A DNA stretch of 64,000 bases from Salisediminibacterium halotolerans. GTDB taxonomy: Bacteria; Bacillota; Bacilli; Bacillales; Salisediminibacteriaceae. The notes under the pieces were generated by a model that made no database searches, had not been told where the DNA came from, and saw nothing but the letters and a program-made list of their open reading frames with translations. The stretch lies in assembly GCF_003814815.1 (NCBI RefSeq), contig NZ_RKQQ01000001.1, positions 1 through 64,000 on the forward strand, given 5' to 3'. Both the position numbers and the translations under genes were made by a program. Shown here piece after piece: positions 16,483-29,632 of the stretch. How positions within the stretch are numbered: position 1 is the first letter of the stretch; each line of letters starts with the position of its first letter.

Positions 16483-18039
16483 TTAAGCCGTCCGTCCAGC
16501 TGTAAATAACCGCAAAATAATGACGATAAGAATAAACAGCACGGCTCCCAAAGCTAATCCTGCGAGCACACTGCCGGTAAAACCCAGCGCTAAAAATCCG
16601 GCAATACTGATCACACCGACTAATAATGCGTACGGAAGCTGTGTCAGTACGTGATCGATATGGTGACTGCCTGCCCCCGTTGAAGAAAGAATCGTCGTAT
16701 CCGATATCGGTGAACAGTGATCGCCGAAAATCGAGCCGGCAAGCACAGCTGCTAATACCGGGAGGATCATAGAGATATCAGTTGCGGCAGCGATATCCCC
16801 TGCAATCGGAAGCATAATCCCGAATGTACCCCAAGACGTGCCTGTACTGAATGCCATCACACCTGCAATCAGAAATAAAAGCGCCGGCAGCAAACCGAGA
16901 TGGATATGTTCATTAACGAGTCCCGCTAAATACTCCCCGGTCCCTAATTCATCAATGATTTCAATAATCGTCCAGGCAAAAATCAAAATGTAAATTGCCG
17001 GAAGCATTGATTGAATGCCTGCATACACACCCGTGCCGAACTGTCGGAATGACAGCCGGCGGATAAAAGCAAGGATAACGGTTATGACAAGACTGATTAA
17101 CCCGCCGTAAAGCAAAGACGCGGCAACATCAGTGTTTTCAAATGCGGACAATACAGTCGCTTCACCTTCAGTACCTTGAATCCCGGTGAATACCATAAAG
17201 AAAACAGTCGCGACAATCAGCGTGACGATCGGCCAAATGAGATCGCCGACTTTCCCGGTTACAACCGGTTTGGCCGCCTCGCTCTCTCCGGGGACAGCTC
17301 CTTTTTCCGGGTCTACAAGCTGCGCTGAACTCATCGCCCGGTCTTCGTGCAGTTTCATTAAGCCGAAATCCAGTTTATAATAAGCGACCGCAAAGACAAG
17401 CAATATTGCAAAAATCGCGTAGAAATTCATCGGCGCGATCATAATAAAGGCTTGAAGCGCCTCATATTGTGTTACCCCGTGACTGACTAAAATGCCGCCG
17501 ATAATTGTGATGATATAGGCGCCCCAGCTCGACACAGGCGAGATGACACAAATCGGAGCAGCCGTCGAATCAACGACGTACGCCAGCTTAGCCCGGGATA
17601 TTTTATGACGGTCCGTAAACGGGCGGCTGATATTTCCGACTGTCAAACTGTTGAAGTAGTCGTCAATAAAGATTAAGATCCCGAGAAAGCCTGATGTGAA
17701 CTGAGCGCCGGTGCGGGTCTTCACTTTTTTCAACGCCCACTCACCGAACGCGCGGCTCCCCCCGGTCAACGTAATAAATGAGGCGATCATACCGAGCGTT
17801 AATAAAAACAATAAAATGTAAAATTCCCACGTATTCACTCCGCCGTCAACGTAAAATATATCGGTCACGATTGACAATACTTGCATCATCGCTTCGTTGA
17901 CGAACATTTCTTCTCCTTGATTCACCATCAGCGCTCCGACAATAATTCCAATTCCGAGCGAAAGCAGCACTTTTTTTGTCAAAATGACCATTAAAAGCGC
18001 CAACAGAGGCGGCACAAGCGATAGTACTCCATGGTCCAT
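16483..18039 (-). CDS. NhaC-family transporter under lysine riboswitch control (candidate lysine transporter, LysW type)
   Basis: 518 residues, about 12 hydrophobic helices. It carries NhaC/IT-superfamily signatures: LIFIDDYFNSLTVG (about 112-125), PICVISPVSSWGAY, GTSWGTFGIMLPIA, and IFGDHCSPISDTTILSSTGAG. Annotation by family alone would say Na+/H+ antiporter. However, a lysine riboswitch and terminator lie directly upstream in the same orientation, and NhaC-type genes behind such elements have been predicted to be lysine transporters (LysW). AAGGAGG precedes ATG 18039. An ion-coupled lysine importer is the favoured inference; a pure antiporter is the alternative. Confidence 0.82.
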   Translation of the reverse strand: MDHGVLSLVPPLLALLMVILTKKVLLSLGIGIIVGALMVNQGEEMFVNEAMMQVLSIVTDIFYVDGGVNTWEFYILLFLLTLGMIASFITLTGGSRAFGEWALKKVKTRTGAQFTSGFLGILIFIDDYFNSLTVGNISRPFTDRHKISRAKLAYVVDSTAAPICVISPVSSWGAYIITIIGGILVSHGVTQYEALQAFIMIAPMNFYAIFAILLVFAVAYYKLDFGLMKLHEDRAMSSAQLVDPEKGAVPGESEAAKPVVTGKVGDLIWPIVTLIVATVFFMVFTGIQGTEGEATVLSAFENTDVAASLLYGGLISLVITVILAFIRRLSFRQFGTGVYAGIQSMLPAIYILIFAWTIIEIIDELGTGEYLAGLVNEHIHLGLLPALLFLIAGVMAFSTGTSWGTFGIMLPIAGDIAAATDISMILPVLAAVLAGSIFGDHCSPISDTTILSSTGAGSHHIDHVLTQLPYALLVGVISIAGFLALGFTGSVLAGLALGAVLFILIVIILRLFTAGRTA

Positions 18040-18078
18040 TGATACGTTTCCTCCTTAACTGATCTTATAAAAAACGTC

Positions 18079-18111
18079 AAAAAAAAGCACAGGGGCATCA
18101 CCTGTGCTTTT
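18079..18111 (-). terminator. Riboswitch-controlled terminator
   Basis: Minus strand: stem AAAGCACAGG / CCTGTGCTTT followed by eight T residues, about 40 nt before the NhaC-family start codon. This is the expression platform of the lysine riboswitch. Confidence 0.85.
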
Positions 18112-18119
18112 AAATCATG

Positions 18120-18350
18120 TCGAATCAAAGCAATCGAACGTCCCCATCCTTAACATTGTCAGTAGTCCTCCACAGCAAGTTGGTGCTGTGACAGTGCACC
18201 GCCTGTTCGGCGGCACCCCAGCCTGCAAGCGGCGGGACCGCTGCAAACTTCGGCAAATACTCCTTTTCGGCTTTTTCATCACTTCCCCGCAGTTCAAAAG
18301 CCGTACTGATCGCATTTGCGCCTCTACCTCACCTGCAAACGATGAGGTTT
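18120..18350 (-). ncRNA. Lysine riboswitch (L box)
   Basis: The minus strand shows the conserved L-box landmarks in order: AGGTAGAGGCGC (at 18329-18318) with ATGCGATCAGTA just after, a GGGGAAGTGATGAAAAAGCC region, GCCGAAG, TTGCAGGCTGGGG, and a 3' GTGGAGGACTACTG. About 230 nt long, the usual size. With lysine bound the downstream terminator forms and expression stops. The gene controlled is the NhaC-family transporter. No strong promoter motif was identified upstream (18360-18400). This element accounts for most of the 365-bp gap between folA and the transporter. Confidence 0.88.
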
Positions 18351-18404
18351 TCTGTTATCTGCTTTTTACAACGATCACTATGTTAACAAATCAAATTCAG
18401 AGAA

Positions 18405-18890
18405 TCAAGTGTTAATACGTTTATATACCCGAAAAACATGCGGATACGGATTCTTTTCGTCCTCGCTCCCGCGTTGTTCCCATGTGAGTTCCCACTCTTG
18501 CAAAGAAAAATCAGGAAAATAGGTATCGCCCGCAAATGTTTCTTCAATTACGGTGATATACAATTCATCCGCATGCGCGATGGCGTGCTGATAGATTTCT
18601 GCGCCGCCGATGACAAACCCGTCCTGTTCATCAATTAGCTGCAGCGCTTGATCGAGATCATGATGCACGGCAACGCCTTCTGCAGAAAATTGCCGGTTCG
18701 ACGTTACGACAATGTTTTCCCGTTTCGGGAGCGGGCGCCCGATCGAAAGAAATGTTTTTCTTCCCATCAATATCGGCTTGCCTTCTGTTGTTTCTTTGAA
18801 AAATTTCAAATCGTTCGGCAAATGCCAAGGCATCGCCCCGTTGCTGCCGATTATTCCGCATTGATCCATCGCTGCGATCAGCCGAATCAT
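18405..18890 (-). CDS. folA: Dihydrofolate reductase
   Basis: 161 residues. It reduces dihydrofolate to tetrahydrofolate with [20 protein letters not shown] at the N-terminus, [15 protein letters not shown] (catalytic Asp in LPND), [13 protein letters not shown] for NADPH, and [10 protein letters not shown] near residue 98 are all standard. AAGGAG is about 10 nt before ATG, inside the thyA end; the two genes overlap by 4 nt, showing translational coupling. Confidence 0.96.
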   Translation of the reverse strand: MIRLIAAMDQCGIIGSNGAMPWHLPNDLKFFKETTEGKPILMGRKTFLSIGRPLPKRENIVVTSNRQFSAEGVAVHHDLDQALQLIDEQDGFVIGGAEIYQHAIAHADELYITVIEETFAGDTYFPDFSLQEWELTWEQRGSEDEKNPYPHVFRVYKRINT

Positions 18891-19681
18891 ATCGAGATTT
18901 CTCCTTTAATCGCCGGATGATGCTCATAGCCGATCAGCTCAAAATCATCGATCGTAAAGTCTTCAATCTTGGTCCGATCCGGATTGAGCTTCATTTCCGG
19001 GCGGGGAAACGGCTCTCTTGTCAGCTGCTCTTTTACTTGCTGCACATGATTGTTATATATGTGAACATCACCAAACGTATGGATGAAATCGCCCGGTTTT
19101 AGCCCGCATTCTTGTGCAACCATCATCGTCAAAAGCGCGTAAGAAGCAATATTAAACGGAACACCGAGAAACAAATCGGCGCTTCGCTGATAAAGCTGGC
19201 ATGAGAGCTTACCGTCAGCGACATAAAATTGGAACAGACAGTGACAAGGCGCAAGCGCCATGTCATCGAGCTCGCCGACGTTCCATGCGTTGACTACGTG
19301 GCGGCGTGAATCTGGATTATGTTTGATTTGTTCGATCACGTCCCGGAGCTGATCGACAGATTCCCCGTTCGGAGCCGGCCAGCTTCGCCATTGGCGTCCG
19401 TATACCGGACCGAGATCGCCGTTTTCATCCGCCCATTCATTCCAAATGCGCACATTATTGTCTTGCAGATACTGCACATTTGTGTCTCCTTGAATAAACC
19501 ATAACAGCTCATGGATGATTGCCCGCAGCGCCATCTTCTTCGTCGTGACGACGGGAAATCCCTCCGCAAGATCAAAGCGCATTTGATAACCAAACGTGCT
19601 GATCGTTCCTGTTCCTGTGCGGTCATCTTTTTCCGTTCCTCTTTCCAGCACATGCCGGCATAAGTTTAAATAAGCGTACAA
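18887..19681 (-). CDS. thyA: Thymidylate synthase (ThyA type)
   Basis: 264 residues, the E. coli length. It converts dUMP to dTMP using methylene-tetrahydrofolate, giving dihydrofolate that the overlapping folA product recycles. Catalytic C146 lies in [21 protein letters not shown] and [18 protein letters not shown] form the dUMP site. The start is TTG 19681, with GAGGG 7 nt ahead; the ATG slightly upstream is in another frame. It follows an HD-GYP gene after only 25 bp. Confidence 0.96.
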   Translation of the reverse strand: MYAYLNLCRHVLERGTEKDDRTGTGTISTFGYQMRFDLAEGFPVVTTKKMALRAIIHELLWFIQGDTNVQYLQDNNVRIWNEWADENGDLGPVYGRQWRSWPAPNGESVDQLRDVIEQIKHNPDSRRHVVNAWNVGELDDMALAPCHCLFQFYVADGKLSCQLYQRSADLFLGVPFNIASYALLTMMVAQECGLKPGDFIHTFGDVHIYNNHVQQVKEQLTREPFPRPEMKLNPDRTKIEDFTIDDFELIGYEHHPAIKGEISI

Positions 19682-19706
19682 AAAGCATCCCTCATTTGTT
19701 TCGGAT

Positions 19707-20813
19707 TTAATAATCGCTGAGTTGTTCGGTTAACGTCTCACAAGTTACGATCGTGATATTTAAGGTTTCACTCATATCGAGATCATACGGTTCGACTTTG
19801 CTGCCGTCTTGTTCGTGCGTAACTCTGACAAGCGGCCGTTCCGGAAGCTCTTTTGTCGATTTGATCACGACAGCCGACCGTCCGTCACTCAATTGCACCG
19901 TCGCACCGACCGGATAGATCGCCACCGTTTTTGAAAAAGCTTCAACGATATCGCAGTCATAAAGCTGGCCGGCACCCGCTTGAATAATAGCCAACCCTTC
20001 GTGCGGAAGCATGGCATCCCGGTAAATCCGGTCCGATGTCACAGCGTCAAACACATCTGCTACTGCCAGTATTTTCGCGTAATAGTGAATCGCGCCGTCT
20101 TTCAGCTCACGCGGATATCCTGAACCGTCAAGGCGTTCGTGATGCTGAAAAGCGCAGTGAGCTGCCAGTAAAGGAATCGTATTCGTTTTTCGCAGCAAGT
20201 CAAAACCGGCTTCGGTATGTTCTTTAACAACGGCAAATTCTTCCTCCGTTAATTTCCCTTTTTTATTCAAAACCGATGCCGGCAACGACATTTTTCCGAC
20301 ATCGTGTAAAATCGCACCCATGCCGAGCTCATGCAGTTCTTTCGCATTTAAACCGAGCGCTTGTCCCGTAGCCAATGCATAGACCGTCACGTTCAGTGAA
20401 TGGTGAAAAATATACGAATCGTAACTAATCACATCAGACAGCATCAACACAGCCTCATTGTGGTTTCGGACACTGTCCAAAATTGAATTGACAATCTCTG
20501 AGAATTGACCGGACATTTTTTCCATTTCAACAACTTTTCCCATTGCCATTTGCCTGGAGATCTCTGAGAAATTCTCGTGAATTTGTTTCATTGATTTGCG
20601 CCGGACGCTGTCGTTCAGCACATCGTCTACGTAAACATCAGCAGTGAGCGCGTCTTCAACATACACAAATTGAATCCCTTTATGAACGAGGCGGGAAATC
20701 ATCGACACTGTTAAACTGACGCCGCTGTTAAGCAAAATTTGCCCTTCATCATTGTAGATCGGCTTAGCGAGTGTATCGTTTTCTTGTAAGCTGTGAATCG
20801 TTTTTAATTTCAT
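19707..20813 (-). CDS. HD-GYP domain phosphodiesterase
   Basis: 368 residues. The N-terminal ~65 residues form a small beta-rich domain seen in Bacillus HD-GYP proteins, then a helical linker. The HD-GYP core is at about 115-300: HDVGK at 170-174, and [11 protein letters not shown] at 224-234, which keeps the GYP residues. Such enzymes hydrolyse cyclic di-GMP or related dinucleotides; activity is inferred. No sensor or membrane segment is visible. AAAGGGCGG precedes ATG 20813. It sits in a leftward run with yunD upstream (about 30 bp) and thyA-folA downstream, so co-transcription is likely. Confidence 0.88.
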   Translation of the reverse strand: MKLKTIHSLQENDTLAKPIYNDEGQILLNSGVSLTVSMISRLVHKGIQFVYVEDALTADVYVDDVLNDSVRRKSMKQIHENFSEISRQMAMGKVVEMEKMSGQFSEIVNSILDSVRNHNEAVLMLSDVISYDSYIFHHSLNVTVYALATGQALGLNAKELHELGMGAILHDVGKMSLPASVLNKKGKLTEEEFAVVKEHTEAGFDLLRKTNTIPLLAAHCAFQHHERLDGSGYPRELKDGAIHYYAKILAVADVFDAVTSDRIYRDAMLPHEGLAIIQAGAGQLYDCDIVEAFSKTVAIYPVGATVQLSDGRSAVVIKSTKELPERPLVRVTHEQDGSKVEPYDLDMSETLNITIVTCETLTEQLSDY

Positions 20814-20843
20814 AATGTCCGCCCTTTGTCAGCATTGATCATC

Positions 20844-22256
20844 TCACGAGTTTTTTCGGCTGAGCGATCCGTTTAATTGTATGAGTTTCCATGCAAGCAA
20901 ATCCCGTAAAAATTCAGGCATAAAATAATTTTTTTTCGCCGCAGAACCGAGCGGCGGGTAGAGTCTCCCCAGCGTAAACATATCCAGCGTCGCCAGCGTG
21001 TATGTCTTTTTACGTTCAATCGGCACACCATTAATACGGACGTGCTGATCGGAAATATACGATGTGGACTGATTGATTTGCAGGCCGGCAAAAGCCATGT
21101 GACCGAGCACTTTCCCGCGAAAACCGAAGCCTTTCAGTTTATACGCGGTCATTTCTGACGAACGCGCTTGTCGGATCGTCTCTAATAACTGATCACCGGA
21201 AATCGCAACGGTAACGGGATTGATCGGATGAGGACAAAGCGTATGCACATCTCCGCGCGTCACAGTCCCGGGGCCGAGGCTGTCAAGCAACACTCCGGCG
21301 TTAACCATCGAAATTTCCGCATCGCACCATTCTTTAACGGTATCCGCCATCAAAGCAGTAAAAAAGCTCGGCTCGTACCAATTCACTTCAAGTTTTGATT
21401 TTAACACAGTCAGCGGTTCAGCCAATATACGATTTGCACGATTTTGCAACAACTCCAAATAAGCTTCTGTTTGCGGATCAGATATTGCTTTATCCACCGG
21501 TACAGAGCGGATTTCTTTGACCGTCACACGGAAAGATCCCTCCGCTGTTTGCTGTATCGACAGTTGCACCTCGCCGATATAATTTCCGCTGCGCCCGGAT
21601 TGGCTGATCCAGGTGTCTCTCACTTTAACGCCGCTCTCAATGAGGTGATGCGTATGCGATCCGAAGATTAAATCCAGATCCGGGTTGTTCTCAGCCAACG
21701 TTTCATCTTCGTGATAACCAAGGTGAGACAGGCAAATGATGAAATCACACTCTTGTTTCAGTTTTTCCGTTTCAGCTTTGACAGAAGCAGCCGGGTCAGC
21801 AATGTGCCAGCCTAACGGTTCGTAAAATTGACGAAATGGAACCGTCGCCCCTGTCAGACCGATTTTCGCCCCTTCATCTGTCGTCATCACGAGCGAGGGA
21901 ACGGCCCATTCCGGGCGCGAACCGTCTTCATGAAAAAGGTTATTTAAGATCACCGGAAATTGCGCATCCGCATATAACGCCATTAAATCCTCTTTTGAAA
22001 AGGTGATTCCTTCATTATTGCCGATCGTAACGGCATCATAGGCCATGTCATTTAACAGTTCGACATTGCCTTGCCCCTTCAAAGCTTCTGTCATCGCATG
22101 GACCCGATCGCAATGATCGCCGATGTCAAAAAGCCAAACTTCTTCCCCTTTATTAACAGCCTCATCTCGTTTATGTTTTAACAGCGCCGTTACATTCGGC
22201 CAGCTTTCAAGCGCGCTGTGAAGATCATTCGTCGCCAATATGTTCAACGTCGTCAC
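20844..22256 (-). CDS. yunD: 5'-nucleotidase family metallophosphoesterase YunD
   Basis: About 470 residues with an N-terminal calcineurin-like phosphoesterase and a C-terminal 5'-nucleotidase domain. Metal-site motifs: ILATNDLHS, DIGDHCDR, IGNNEGI, LSHLGYHED and FGSHTHH. The usual GNHE appears as GNNE, a feature I also associate with B. subtilis YunD, so the enzyme may act on a distinct nucleotide or sugar-nucleotide. No signal peptide, so it is cytoplasmic. Start chosen at GTG 22256 (M-T-T-L-N-I-L), with AGGGTG 8 nt ahead; another GTG lies at 22265. Confidence 0.87.
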   Translation of the reverse strand: MTTLNILATNDLHSALESWPNVTALLKHKRDEAVNKGEEVWLFDIGDHCDRVHAMTEALKGQGNVELLNDMAYDAVTIGNNEGITFSKEDLMALYADAQFPVILNNLFHEDGSRPEWAVPSLVMTTDEGAKIGLTGATVPFRQFYEPLGWHIADPAASVKAETEKLKQECDFIICLSHLGYHEDETLAENNPDLDLIFGSHTHHLIESGVKVRDTWISQSGRSGNYIGEVQLSIQQTAEGSFRVTVKEIRSVPVDKAISDPQTEAYLELLQNRANRILAEPLTVLKSKLEVNWYEPSFFTALMADTVKEWCDAEISMVNAGVLLDSLGPGTVTRGDVHTLCPHPINPVTVAISGDQLLETIRQARSSEMTAYKLKGFGFRGKVLGHMAFAGLQINQSTSYISDQHVRINGVPIERKKTYTLATLDMFTLGRLYPPLGSAAKKNYFMPEFLRDLLAWKLIQLNGSLSRKNS

Positions 22257-22297
22257 GGTTATCACACCCTACCCAGTTAATCATGAACTTATTTATT

Positions 22298-23122
22298 TTA
22301 CAGCATCATCCAGCCATCCCAGATAAACTTTCCTGCCATGACAAGTAAAAAAAGACGAAACAGTACGATCAGTTTGCCGCTCGTGAGACGCTGGTTTAAA
22401 AAAGCCCCGGCTTTCCCGCCGAGGTATGCCCCGGGAATGAGAGCGGAGGCGTAAAGCCAAGCGACGTTCCCTAAAGCAATGTGGGCGGCCGAACCGATCA
22501 ATGATGAAAGTACGATCATAAACATTGATGTTGCCACAGCAACATGTGCCGGAAAAGCAAACAGCATAATCATTGCCGGAACCATAAGCGCTCCGCCGCC
22601 GACACCGAAAAGTCCGGATATCATCCCGATGACAAAAGAAAGCGGAATCGCTGATGCCGGCTGAAAACCGTATTCAGTCCGTTGCCCGTCTGCAGCTGTC
22701 CACGTTCTGTGAATCCCGGTCTCCGCGCGTTTCAACGGCTTCACTTTATGCCGGATCATCAGCACAAAAGAAATCATGATCATAAACAGGCCGAAGAGAA
22801 TAAAAAACGGCCCTGACGTCACAAGCTGATTTAAAGCCACTCCGGTCAACGCGCCGGGGCCGCTCCCAATAAAGAATATCAGCCCGCTTTTAATATCGGC
22901 GGTGCCTTTTTTTATATACGACGACGTTGACGATAAACCGGTGAATATCATGATCAATATCGACGTCCCGACAGCCGTTTGCGGCGTTATCCCGCTCACC
23001 GGCGGAATTTCTTCTTGCAGGAAAAACAAGCCGGGAACAACGATAACACCGCCGCCTAAGCCGAGCATGCTGCCGAAAACAGCAGCGATGACACCGGTAA
23101 TAAATAATAACATCCACTCCAT
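22298..23122 (-). CDS. yunE: TauE/SafE family membrane exporter YunE
   Basis: 274 residues with about eight hydrophobic helices in two repeats. Each repeat starts with the family's glycine motif: GSMLGLGGGVIVVPGL near 17-32 and SGLFGVGGGALMVPAM near 167-182. TauE/SafE proteins move sulfite, sulfoacetate or other sulfur anions; the substrate here is unknown. It lies between yunD and yunF as in B. subtilis. Confidence 0.88.
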   Translation of the reverse strand: MEWMLLFITGVIAAVFGSMLGLGGGVIVVPGLFFLQEEIPPVSGITPQTAVGTSILIMIFTGLSSTSSYIKKGTADIKSGLIFFIGSGPGALTGVALNQLVTSGPFFILFGLFMIMISFVLMIRHKVKPLKRAETGIHRTWTAADGQRTEYGFQPASAIPLSFVIGMISGLFGVGGGALMVPAMIMLFAFPAHVAVATSMFMIVLSSLIGSAAHIALGNVAWLYASALIPGAYLGGKAGAFLNQRLTSGKLIVLFRLFLLVMAGKFIWDGWMML

Positions 23123-23205
23123 TGTCGATTCGGCTCCGATCTTTAAACAATTTAGTTACTTAAAACTCTAAGCGATCGCCGGCCATTTTTCAACTCGTTC
23201 ATTTA

Positions 23206-24072
23206 TCAGCCGAAAAAAAGATCGATCTGCTTCGGAGCGAGCCCGGTGTATTGCAGCTGAAGTTTAGAGATCATATCCAGCGCATTGGCTGCGGCATGAC
23301 CGCCTGAATTGTTGTTAAAAAGAACGTAAAGCGTGCTTGATTGATCATTCAGCGCGGTTAAATCAGCAGAAAGCTGATCAAGTTCCGCCGAACTGTAATC
23401 ATATAAATAGCGGACTGCCCGCCAATCCTCGCCGCTTGCCGGACTGTTCCATCCGGCAATATTGCGGCCGTGCAACCTGACGACGGTTTTATTTTCATCC
23501 GTCGCGACGGGAACAAACGGCACTGATTTTTCGCCGGCTTGCGGTTCATCACAAATGCTGTGAATCCATTGATCGCGAATCATATAATCGAGCGTCTTCT
23601 CGCGGTATTGATCGGTAAACCATGACTGATGCCGGAATTCAAGCGCCGTATCAAAGGCAGACAGCTCCGCTCTGGCGGCACGCAAATAATCGATATGTTC
23701 TTTTCTCACATCAAACCACGGCGGAAACTGACAAAGAACTGCGCCCAGTTTCCCGGCTTCCTGCAAAGGCTTAAACGCCGCTTCAAAAGCCGTGAACATT
23801 TCTTTTTTTGTCGTATAGGGTATTTCCCCGCGCTGATGACCGGTGATCCCTTGATAAGCCTTGACAATGAATTGAAAGGATGCCGGCGTATCAGCAATCC
23901 ACTTTTCTACCGTTTTTTGCGCCGGAATCGCATAAAAAGATGCATCCAGTTCGACAACCGGGAAATACCCGGCATACGTATGTAATTTTCGGTTTGTTTC
24001 ATGAGGAGTTTCGTATAAGGAATAATGATCTCCCCAGCCGGTAAGTCCGATGCGGATATCTCTGTCACTCAA
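23206..24072 (-). CDS. yunF: DUF72 family protein YunF
   Basis: 288 residues with a TIM-barrel-like DUF72 fold. IRIGLTGWGDHYSLY at the N-terminus, FPVVELDASFYAIP, FQFIVKAYQGITGH, LCQFPPWFDV and LEFRHQSW are the conserved strands. Some members of this fold act on nucleic acids or metals, but no reaction is assigned here. TTG 24072 is preferred (AAAGGTGA 5 nt ahead) over a GTG 9 nt upstream lying in the ribosome site. First gene of a leftward run down to folA. Confidence 0.83.
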   Translation of the reverse strand: MSDRDIRIGLTGWGDHYSLYETPHETNRKLHTYAGYFPVVELDASFYAIPAQKTVEKWIADTPASFQFIVKAYQGITGHQRGEIPYTTKKEMFTAFEAAFKPLQEAGKLGAVLCQFPPWFDVRKEHIDYLRAARAELSAFDTALEFRHQSWFTDQYREKTLDYMIRDQWIHSICDEPQAGEKSVPFVPVATDENKTVVRLHGRNIAGWNSPASGEDWRAVRYLYDYSSAELDQLSADLTALNDQSSTLYVLFNNNSGGHAAANALDMISKLQLQYTGLAPKQIDLFFG

Positions 24073-24097
24073 AGCGATCACCTTTTTTCATGAGTAA

Positions 24098-24129
24098 AAA
24101 AGGCGAATCCGCGGACGGATTCGCCTTTT
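24098..24129 (-). terminator. Terminator of the suf operon
   Basis: 14-bp stem AAAAGGCGAATCCG / CGGATTCGCCTTTT with a 4-nt loop and T run on the minus strand, directly after sufB. Confidence 0.85.
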
Positions 24130-24136
24130 GTTGGTT

Positions 24137-25534
24137 TTAACCGATCGAACCTTCCATCTCGAATTTGATTAGACGGTTCATTTCTACAGCATATTCCATC
24201 GGCAATTCTTTCGTAAACGGCTCGATAAAGCCCATGACGATCATTTCGGTTGCTTCTTGTTCCGAAACACCGCGGCTCATGAGATAAAAGAGCTGCTCTT
24301 CCGAAACTTTTGATACGGTCGCTTCGTGTTCAAGCGAAATATTGTTGTTCATGATCTCATTGTACGGAATCGTATCCGATGTGGATTGATTATCCATAAT
24401 GAGTGTGTCACACTCAATATTTGATTTTGAACGCTCCGCTTTTCTGCCGAAGTTGACAATTCCGCGGTACGTGACTTTTCCGCCTTGTTTTGAAATCGAT
24501 TTGGATACAATCGACGATGAACAATCCGGCGCAAGGTGATGCATTTTCGCACCGGCATCTTGATGCTGGCCTTTACCGGCAATCGCGATCGAAAGCACGT
24601 TTCCGCGGGCTCCACGCCCTTTCATAATGACGGAAGGGTACTTCATCGTCAGCTTCGAGCCGATGTTGCCGTCCACCCATTCCATCGTTGCGTTCTCATC
24701 ACAGACGGTACGCTTCGTCACGAGGTTAAAGACGTTCGGCGCCCAGTTTTGGATGGTTGTATAACGGCAGTACGCATCTTTTTTAACAATGATTTCGACA
24801 ACCGCGCTGTGCAGGGAATTCGTCGTATATACAGGTGCTGTACAGCCTTCAACGTAATGAACAGAACTGTCTTCGTCAGCAATAATCAGCGTTCGCTCAA
24901 ATTGACCCATGTTTTCCGAGTTAATCCGGAAGTACGCTTGAAGCGGACTTTCTGTTTTAACCCCTTTAGGGACATAAATAAACGAGCCCCCGGACCATAC
25001 AGCAGAGTTGAGTGCAGCGAACTTGTTGTCTGACGGCGGAACAACCGTTCCGAAGTTTTCTTTAAAAAGCTCTTCATTTTCTTTCAACGCTGTATCGGTA
25101 TCTTTAAAGATAATCCCGAGTTCTTCAAGATCTTCTTGCATATTGTGATAAACGACTTCAGATTCATACTGCGCCGACACACCGGCAAGATACTTTTGTT
25201 CTGCTTCTGGTATGCCGAGCTTATCAAACGTATTTTTAATTTCCTCCGGCACTTCATCCCAAGAGCGCTCTGATTTTTCCGACGGTTTAACGTAATACGT
25301 AATGTCGTCAAAATCCAACTCGTTTAAATCGCCGCCCCACTGCGGCATCGGCATTTTATAAAACTGTTCGAGCGCTTTAAGACGAAAGTCCAGCATCCAT
25401 TGCGGTTCTTCTTTCATGCGGGAAATTTCTTCAACGATCTCAGTTGTTAACCCTTTTCCCGAACGGAAAATTGATACGTCTTTATCATGAAAGCCGTATT
25501 GATACTCACTGATTTCCGGCATTTCTTTTGCCAT
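24137..25534 (-). CDS. sufB: Fe-S cluster assembly protein SufB
   Basis: 465 residues, the B. subtilis length. It forms the SufBC(2)D scaffold on which Fe-S clusters are built. Conserved blocks: [57 protein letters not shown], and [17 protein letters not shown] 25534 follows AAGGAGGGG; the frame continues upstream to 25600 without a ribosome site. Last gene of sufC-D-S-U-B, with a rather long 177-bp gap from sufU that holds no recognised element. Confidence 0.95.
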   Translation of the reverse strand: MAKEMPEISEYQYGFHDKDVSIFRSGKGLTTEIVEEISRMKEEPQWMLDFRLKALEQFYKMPMPQWGGDLNELDFDDITYYVKPSEKSERSWDEVPEEIKNTFDKLGIPEAEQKYLAGVSAQYESEVVYHNMQEDLEELGIIFKDTDTALKENEELFKENFGTVVPPSDNKFAALNSAVWSGGSFIYVPKGVKTESPLQAYFRINSENMGQFERTLIIADEDSSVHYVEGCTAPVYTTNSLHSAVVEIIVKKDAYCRYTTIQNWAPNVFNLVTKRTVCDENATMEWVDGNIGSKLTMKYPSVIMKGRGARGNVLSIAIAGKGQHQDAGAKMHHLAPDCSSSIVSKSISKQGGKVTYRGIVNFGRKAERSKSNIECDTLIMDNQSTSDTIPYNEIMNNNISLEHEATVSKVSEEQLFYLMSRGVSEQEATEMIVMGFIEPFTKELPMEYAVEMNRLIKFEMEGSIG

Positions 25535-25711
25535 GTTAACCCCTCCTTGTACAATCTGCGGCAGCGGCTGCTGCCTGTCGTGCATATTCAACGTAACCAA
25601 CGGCAGGTCGACTGTAAACTTTTTCGTACACCCCAGCGAATAGCGATGACAAGGAGTGTTGCCTCCTATTTTACACTACATCGGCAGTGAAAACCAACCC
25701 GCTTGCACAGA

Positions 25712-28692
<2,981 letters not shown>

Positions 28693-28719
28693 CTGTATAC
28701 CTCCTCGTAATCACCGTTA

Positions 28720-29502
28720 TTATTCTTTGCCGACTGTTTCGTCTTCGATACCGATTTCTTCTTTGATCCAATCATATCCGTGTTCTTCAAGTTTCTGCGC
28801 CAGTTCAGGTCCGCCGGATTTCACGATGCGTCCTTGCATCATCACGTGCACGTAATCCGGTGTGATATAGTTCAACAGGCGCTGATAATGGGTAATAATC
28901 AAGCAGCCGAAATCCTCGCTGCGCAGGCTGTTCACACCTTTAGCAACGACTTTCAATGCATCAATATCAAGACCGGAGTCGATTTCATCCAAAATGGCCA
29001 TGCGCGGTTGCAGCATCATCAGCTGCAGGATTTCATTGCGTTTTTTCTCGCCGCCAGAGAAGCCTTCGTTTAAATAACGGTGTTGAAACGATTGATCAAT
29101 CTCGAGCATGTCCATTTTTTCATCCATTTGGCGAATGAATTTCATCAGTGACACTTCGTCACCTTCTTCGCGCTGCGCGTTCATCGCAGACCGAATGAAA
29201 TCAGAATTTGTCACACCGGAAATCTCGCTTGGATACTGCATCGCTAAGAACAAACCGGCTTGAGCCCGCTCGTCCACTTCCATATCAAAAAGGTTGTTGT
29301 TATCGAGATACGCCTCCCCTTTTTCAATTTCAAAACTCGGGTGCCCCATTAAAGCGGATGCCAGCGTCGATTTGCCCGTTCCGTTCGGGCCCATGACAGC
29401 ATGAATTTCTCCGCCGTTCACTTCGATATTCAACCCTTTAAGAATTTCTTTTTCTTCGATTGATACGTGAAGATCTTTCACTGAGAGATTTGGCTTGGTC
29501 AT
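28720..29502 (-). CDS. sufC: Fe-S assembly ABC ATPase SufC
   Basis: 260 residues. ATPase of the SufBCD complex. Walker A GPNGTGKSTL near residue 34, signature FSGGEKKRNEI, Walker B MAILDEIDSGLD, and H-loop ITHY. ATG 29502 is 8 nt after GGAGG; the reading frame continues 15 bp upstream without a site. First gene of the suf operon. Confidence 0.96.
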   Translation of the reverse strand: MTKPNLSVKDLHVSIEEKEILKGLNIEVNGGEIHAVMGPNGTGKSTLASALMGHPSFEIEKGEAYLDNNNLFDMEVDERAQAGLFLAMQYPSEISGVTNSDFIRSAMNAQREEGDEVSLMKFIRQMDEKMDMLEIDQSFQHRYLNEGFSGGEKKRNEILQLMMLQPRMAILDEIDSGLDIDALKVVAKGVNSLRSEDFGCLIITHYQRLLNYITPDYVHVMMQGRIVKSGGPELAQKLEEHGYDWIKEEIGIEDETVGKE

Positions 29503-29573
29503 AATAAATACCTCCATTTATTTTGAAAATCTATTTGAAAACTGCTAGGATAAGACTTGAAAATGCCCGAAGC

Positions 29574-29632
29574 ATTCTCAATCTATTCTCATTACAATCT
29601 TATATCATTTGCAATATCAGTTCAAGAAAAAG
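29574..29632 (-). promoter_or_regulatory. Possible suf promoter and TGAGAAT half-sites
   Basis: On the minus strand TTGAAC, 17 bp, TAAGAT forms a moderate promoter near 29625-29597. Downstream of it lie two direct copies of TGAGAAT (29580-29574 and 29591-29585), 11 bp apart. The same half-site recurs at 29767 and 29801. They could bind an iron or Fe-S regulator (Fur-like or SufR-like), which is inference only. Confidence 0.35.

Noticed and set aside
24536-25033. 165-codon plus-strand frame inside sufB
   Set aside because: Antisense to highly conserved sufB; no ribosome site or recognisable protein.
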